Source: Anniella stebbinsi (taxonomy: Eukaryota; Chordata; Lepidosauria; Squamata; Anniellidae). From it: a stretch of DNA of 64,000 bases. Location of the stretch: the NCBI GenBank assembly GCA_029215795.1, contig JARDYH010000004.1, positions 30,012,001 to 30,076,000 on the forward strand, read 5' to 3'. This document shows positions 59,143-64,000 of the stretch, piece by piece; positions within the stretch are counted from its first letter, which is position 1; every line of letters begins with the position of its first letter. Both the position numbers and the translations under genes were made by a program. Under the pieces are notes generated by a model. It made no database searches. It was not told where the DNA came from and saw only the letters and a list, made by a program, of their open reading frames with translations.

Positions 59143-59749
59143 TTTAACGTTGCTTGGTATTTTAGTTAATCCCTGTTTGGTGTTGTAGGTCTTCCCCACC
59201 CAACTCCCATGTCTAAGTTAATTTTCCTATAGACTAAATGCTTGGTGCTAAAAGCAAATTTAGCGCTAAGTCCTTTTGCACTGATTTGTGTCCATGAAGC
59301 AATGTCAAAGCTGGATACTTTTTTATTTTTTTTAGTTGCCAGGATATGTTTTCCACTTTCCTCCCTGAAAAGTTACTAGAACACTTTGGTTAGAAATACA
59401 GCTACTTGGCTAGTTTTAGAAACCTAAGGTGGTTAGACAAGGCACTTAGGAGTTAGGGTTTATTGGTGCATCAAGAATACTTTATTTATAGGCTGCTAAA
59501 CTTATTTAATTTTCTGGTTCTTCATGCTGCATTCTGCTCCGGTTCCCACATTTCACAAGGTAGGAGGGGAAGGTACTGGCATAGGAATCAAAGTAATTAA
59601 ACCCTTCAGCTGAGTTTGCAAACAAATTGCCTGGGGATTGTCTCACTTAAATTGTGACAGCTTAATTTGGCTTATTCTGAACATTCTTTATGGCTTTGAA
59701 TTACATTTGTGCTTTTCTCCTCCTAAGAAGGTAAGGATAGTTTACATGT

Positions 59750-59900
59750 GCCTTCCCCACCCCACACCCCTTTCCCCACCCCCACCCATCATAACAGCCC
59801 TGTGAAGCTACTGTTAGACGGTTGAGCAGGAATTTGAATCAAGGTCTCCCTAGTCCAAGTTCAGTATTTTATTCACCCTACTCCACACTAGCTCTGAATT
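59750..59900 (-). mobile_element. Sauria SINE, partial
   Basis: On the minus strand: AGAGCTAGTGTGGAGTAGGG, then GGACTAGGGAGACCTTGATT, then TTCACAGGGCTGTTATGATG. Part of the centre and the tail are missing. Confidence 0.65.
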
Positions 59901-60716
59901 TAACAGAGCCATAGCACAATACAAGCACTTCCTTGAATTAAAATCAGTTGTCTAAATTGTGTACTAGCTTAAATGATAAGACTAGTTTGAAATCACAGGA
60001 CTGATATTGCTAGCGTTGCTTTTTGTGTCTACAAGGACTTGAATACTGGCCTACACAGCATTTCTCAAGCTGTGAGATCAGCCAGTGCTCAGCATGAGAC
60101 TGACACTCCATATGGCTGTCTCATCAAATCAATCTTAATGTGATGGCACAGCTTTACAGCAAGTGCCATCAAGGAGTCTTCCTGAATTTGGAGCTGGTGC
60201 CACCCAAATAATATAAACGTAGGGTTTAAGGTGCCACTTGTCATAATTTAAAACCTTTCCTCCTCCCCTTTAATCTCTCTTCTCTTCCCTCCCCCAATGT
60301 GTGTCCAATTTCTGAATAAATAGGCAAATGGCAGATGAAATGTGGGGATATGGGGAATTCTGAACCAGAATGCAAAATGTTTTTAGATCAGGGGAAGGGA
60401 TCGGAGTGTATTCAGCTGCAAGCACACAGTGTATCTTCATGTTGTATTTATTAGTCATACTTGAAATCTTAATTTCATCTGTTTTTTCCCCCCCCAGTGA
60501 AACTTTTTTAAATTGAGAGACAGTTGAACCACCCTTTGGAATGAAAATAGCACACTGTAAAACTCTTAATGATGGACTGGTGCGTGGGGCTCACTAATCG
60601 AATAAATTTTGTTTGCAAAGGAAATGGTTTATTCTCTTTGCAAAAGGGCCAGCCTTCACGAGCTGCTGGGAATTTCTGCTTTGAACTTAATAAGGGTGTG
60701 GTGTATGTGTATAGAG

Positions 60717-60898
60717 AAGGAGGCATAGTTCAGCCTCTGCATGTAGAAGTTCCCAGGTTCAATCCTCAGCACCTCCATTAAAAGGACCAAGTCACAGATG
60801 ATGTGATGGAGCCAGGAGAGCTGCTGCCAGTCACAGAAAAAATATTGGGCCAGATGGGCAAACAGCCTGACCTTCTATAAGGCAGCTTTCTGCATGCA
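60717..60898 (+). mobile_element. tRNA-derived SINE
   Basis: GAAGGAGGCATAGTTCAGCC, TTCCCAGGTTCAATCCTCAG, CACCTCCATTAAAAGGACCA, GAGCTGCTGCCAGTCACAGA and GACCTTCTATAAGGCAGCTT. Part of the head is deleted. Its interior shares 'TTAAAAGGA' with the 25.8 kb copy, suggesting one subfamily. Confidence 0.75.
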
Positions 60899-60904
60899 AC
60901 CCTC

Positions 60905-62970
60905 CTTTCAATGGGCTAGCAGAGAAGTTCAGTGGAGGCTGGTGGCTCTGAGAATCCATTCTGGATTTCAGTCAGAACCAGCCAGAACTCTAGAGCCAGC
61001 TATCCAAGGTTAGGGCATCAGGTTCAGCACCTTGGACAGTTCCTTTAGAGTTCTGGGTGGTTCTGAGAAATCCAGAATGGATTCACAGTCCCGCCACAGT
61101 CCCATCAGCCTCAATTGGAGAAGTTCCTGATTTAGATACAAGAAAGATTCTTGTGTTATACAGAAAAAGGTGGATTCCTGGTATTAATAAGCCACACTAT
61201 GTATAAATTGTCTCTCAAATCTTATGAATGTAATTGCTGAAATGATATATACAGTATGGACAAGATACGTTTGCAGAACCTTCCCATGCTACACACCATG
61301 TTTGAGAGGGAAACAAGGGAAAGATGTACTTGGCAATTCTTTGCCCAGGTAGGCATTTCCCTTTCAGAGGTTATGGGGTTTGCAGTGGGAAAGCTCAAAG
61401 ACCACGTTGCAGACCTGTGGTTTTTTTAATTGGGTACAAAGCAGCTCTCAGGTGTCTTTGAAGCTATAAGGCAAGTGGAAAGTAAATGCAGGAGGCCTCT
61501 TGGATGTTACTGGTTGGTCCAGGAAAAAATAACTTTCACATGAGTTCAAGGGCTCCCACTTATACTTGACATCAGTTTCTCATTTGTGGCTCTTTTAATA
61601 ATGACCAAATAATGGAATCCTGATCATGCTGCTGAACAGGAAGGACATGTTCTTCTGAAACTCTAACCGTAAGGCCACGCAAACAATGGAAGTGTTTTAT
61701 ATGAATGAAAAGATCTCGCAGCAATCTGTGCCTGAGCAAGAATGGTTGCACTTATTGAATGAGAGCTTCTTCTCCCTCGCTTCCCAAACCTTATGTGGCC
61801 CTATGGGCTGTATTTTTTAACCCCCAAGAAAATTTTCTCATGGAAGGATTCGACAGATAACTTGCACAGCTGTGATGAGCAAGCAGTTAAGAGCATCTAG
61901 AGATGCTCTTGGACTGCTTATATTTTCATTATGGATACACAGCTTTGTCGGATTTTCTTCATCCTGTGTCAAAATTGTCTCCCAAAGCAAATTGCTGAGC
62001 TCTTCGACTTTCCAAGCCAATGGGAAACTATTGTAAATAGCATCTTTTAATGCACCATAGAATTTTGATTTAGCCACAAGGTTGCTGCAAAGGACCCTTT
62101 TATATAAGGGTAGCAGTGGGCTAGTAAACCAAGCCTCCGATAGGTAGCATTCTGGTTTTGTACGATCATTTTTAGGGTAGGGTCAACTTACAAACTATGA
62201 AGAAAATCTGATTCTTTTTTGTACTTTTGGTAAAACATTTTTGAAGAGGAAAAGGCTGAAGCTGTCGGTGTGGGTAAATGCCTGTTCTCTTTTCTGTCAG
62301 AGAGAGCAGCTGAGCCTAGTCTGATGGCATTCACTCTTTTTCAGCAACAATGCCACTTCTGCGAAGTGAACTGCAAGTTTCCCTTCATTTTGTATATGTG
62401 GCTATGAGGGTGGGGAGAGCTTGCCTGTCCAATTTGGTGAAATGAGACCTTTTTGGTTTGTTCTTAAATAAAGAATGAGAGAAAAGCAATGTGTTTTCCA
62501 GTTTTGTGGATTTTTGGTGGGGGCAACGGTAAAAGAAATAAAATGTGTGCTGCATTAAGTTACTCGCCGCTTCTGAAGGACGGTTAGCTGCTTTCCACAA
62601 AGTTGCTATCATGTCAGTGCTGGATTTAGAGAGTGCCTTGTGGCTCTCAATCTATTAAATTCAAAATCCCAAAGACTGATTATGACAAGTGTGTTTGCGG
62701 GGCTTTCTAATCTAGAAGAATATAGTCAGCAGGATGGAAAAACCTTGAGATAAGAGCCTATCCAGCTGTTTTAATTGCAAGGTATTGGATTCTGCAGTCC
62801 TAGGAGTTTCTAAAGTTATGGGAGAGGGACAGGAAAAGGAGGGATTGGATGAAAGCATCTAAGTATGCCTACCTGGTCCATGGTAATTGCATAAAAGTGG
62901 TTACTAGATGAAGGGGGGGTTACCTCAATCACTGGCGTAATCCACCGACAGCACCTTTTCTTTTCTATAG
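60905..62970. other. Unannotated non-coding stretch
   Basis: CTGGTTCTGA / TCAGAACCAG motifs at 60940-61080 form an imperfect inverted repeat (GAATCCATTCTGGATTTC against GAAATCCAGAATGGATTC). Otherwise nothing recognised. Confidence 0.5.
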
Positions 62971-62974
62971 GCAC

Positions 62975-63125
62975 AATCCATCTTATTCTATACACCCTTA
63001 AGTCCCACTGCTTTCAAGAGTTACATTTGCTTAAATTTCACCCATTGAAGTAAATGGGGCTTCAGGCACAAATCCTATGCATGTTTATTGAGAAGCACAT
63101 CCCACTGTCTTCAGTAGGGCCTAGT
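62975..63125. repeat. Short ancient dispersed repeat, two tandem units
   Basis: TATACACCCTTAAGTCCCAC and TGAAGTAAATGGGGCTTCAG, followed by ATCCTATGCATGTTTATTGA and GAAGCACATCCCACTGTCTT, give two successive copies of the unit at 54.6 kb. Confidence 0.5.
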
Positions 63126-63189
63126 TCAAGGCAAGTGTGCCATAGTATACCACACCTAAATACCTAACTAGGTGGGCTATGATTCAGGC

Positions 63190-63485
63190 ATATTTTAATA
63201 TACTGCCCTTCAGTAAAAAGTCCCAGGATGGTTTACATCAGAAGAAAATACAAATAATAATATAAATACAAGTACAAACAATACATGGACTAAAAGCCCA
63301 AAAAAGTCTTAAATCAAATTAAAAACAATCAGTGAGACTAATATATGCTAAAGACTTAGGCTCTAAAAATAAGTCTGTTCCTTTCAGCACCAGGCAAAGC
63401 CGACACCATGTAGATCTCCCAGGAACATCACCAAGAAGTCTTTCTCCCTGTTAGCCACCTAGGGGCAGCTGCAGAGAGCCCTCTA
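63190..63485 (+). repeat. Dispersed repeat, same family
   Basis: TTTTAATATACTGCCCTTCA, GGATGGTTTACATCAGAAGA, AAATACAAGTAC, then AAGAAGTCTTTCTCCCTGTT. Proximal and part of distal half. Confidence 0.5.
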
Positions 63486-63631
63486 CTGCAGGTCTTAACA
63501 GGAATAGGCACAGATGAAGACAGGCACTCCTTTAAGTATACTAATCCTAACTGTTAAGAGGTTTAGAAAAAATGGCCAACCTGTTTACATTGTTTTTATC
63601 TTGAACAATGGCTGGAAGCATGCTTTAGGCT

Positions 63632-63756
63632 AGCTTTCCCCAACCTAGTGCCCTACAGTTGATTTAAACAACACTTAGCATTGACCATGCTGACTGGGGT
63701 TGATAGGAGTTGAAGCCCAAAACATGTGGAGAGCAACAAGCTAGGGAAGGCTGATT
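63632..63756. repeat. Foldback-type dispersed repeat
   Basis: TTTCCCCAACCTAGTGCCCT at the left and CAAGCTAGGGAAGGCTG at the right are inverted ends. The centre contains ACCATGCTGACTGGGGTTGA and GGAGTTGAAGCCCAAAACAT. Same family as 18.5 kb. Confidence 0.6.
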
Positions 63757-64000
63757 TCTTCTAAAGTTTAGAAGAAAAACAGGTCAAGAGTTTTAATGGT
63801 AAACCTGTAAAAGTTTTGGAAAATAAGCCTAGAAGCAGCATTTCATGGCCTAATCCATACGTTACAAGGCAATGGTAGCCTTTTAGATTTCCTTTGGGTA
63901 CACTTAAATGCCGTGCTCTGAGAAGTAAAAATCTAGCACCTATTATGACTCCGAAGGTTTTTGAAAGCAAAGGTATAGCAGATAGATGGCTTTTTCATTG

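Noticed and set aside
60481..60500. Strong acceptor-like tract (TTTTTTCCCCCCCCCAG)
   Set aside because: In the ZHX3 phase the following frame ends after four codons with no conserved tail.

Overview
This is a vertebrate nuclear window, almost certainly from a squamate reptile (lizard or snake). The main evidence is repeat content. At least four tRNA-derived SINEs have the Sauria-SINE layout, with a tRNA-like head containing a B-box-like GGTTCAAATCC and a tail of the form 'CCTAACCTACCTCACAGGG...GGATATAAAT(AAATA)n'. There are also 3' pieces of CR1, L1 and I/Jockey-group LINEs, MITE-like DNA elements, a Helitron-type 3' end and many CA/TG repeats. The species cannot be named from the sequence.

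Only one host gene is clearly supported. The large coding exon of ZHX3 (zinc fingers and homeoboxes 3) lies on the + strand at about 47716-50511. It encodes two C2H2 zinc fingers and five homeodomains. The exon starts two bases before the ATG, behind a good splice acceptor, and ends at a strong donor (G|GTAAGA) in phase 1. The short C-terminal piece must therefore come from a following exon. A possible acceptor lies only 63 nt downstream, so an exceptionally short intron is possible. The real terminal exon could also lie further down or beyond the window.

The 47.7 kb upstream and 13.4 kb downstream look non-coding: 5'-UTR introns, upstream intergenic DNA and a 3' intron or UTR. I see no other conserved host exon. 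Region by region: 0.5-6.2 kb holds degraded SINEs and a dispersed 'maintenance-length' repeat. 6.7-11.3 kb holds a pair of about 600-bp inverted-repeat elements. 13.2-15.2 kb is a mosaic of DNA-element pieces ending in a Helitron-like terminus. 15.9-18.6 kb carries Sauria SINEs and a foldback repeat. 23.2-23.6 kb carries a decayed ORF, unlike the usual LINEs, that belongs to a poorly described mobile-element protein family (EEDTR...DTDVLVLL). 26.87-28.85 kb is a 5'-truncated LINE with a recognisable reverse transcriptase. 33.3 kb has a CR1 3' end, 37.6 kb a compact MITE, and 52.9-53.3 kb a fresh-looking L1 insertion with a perfect 15-bp target-site duplication. Three compound (TG)n(AG)n tracts lie at 29.2, 54.7 and 56.6 kb.

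No CpG island, rRNA, functional tRNA or CRISPR array was seen. Most short open frames are repeat-derived or chance. Repeat boundaries are judged by eye and are approximate to tens of bases unless a terminus is described explicitly.
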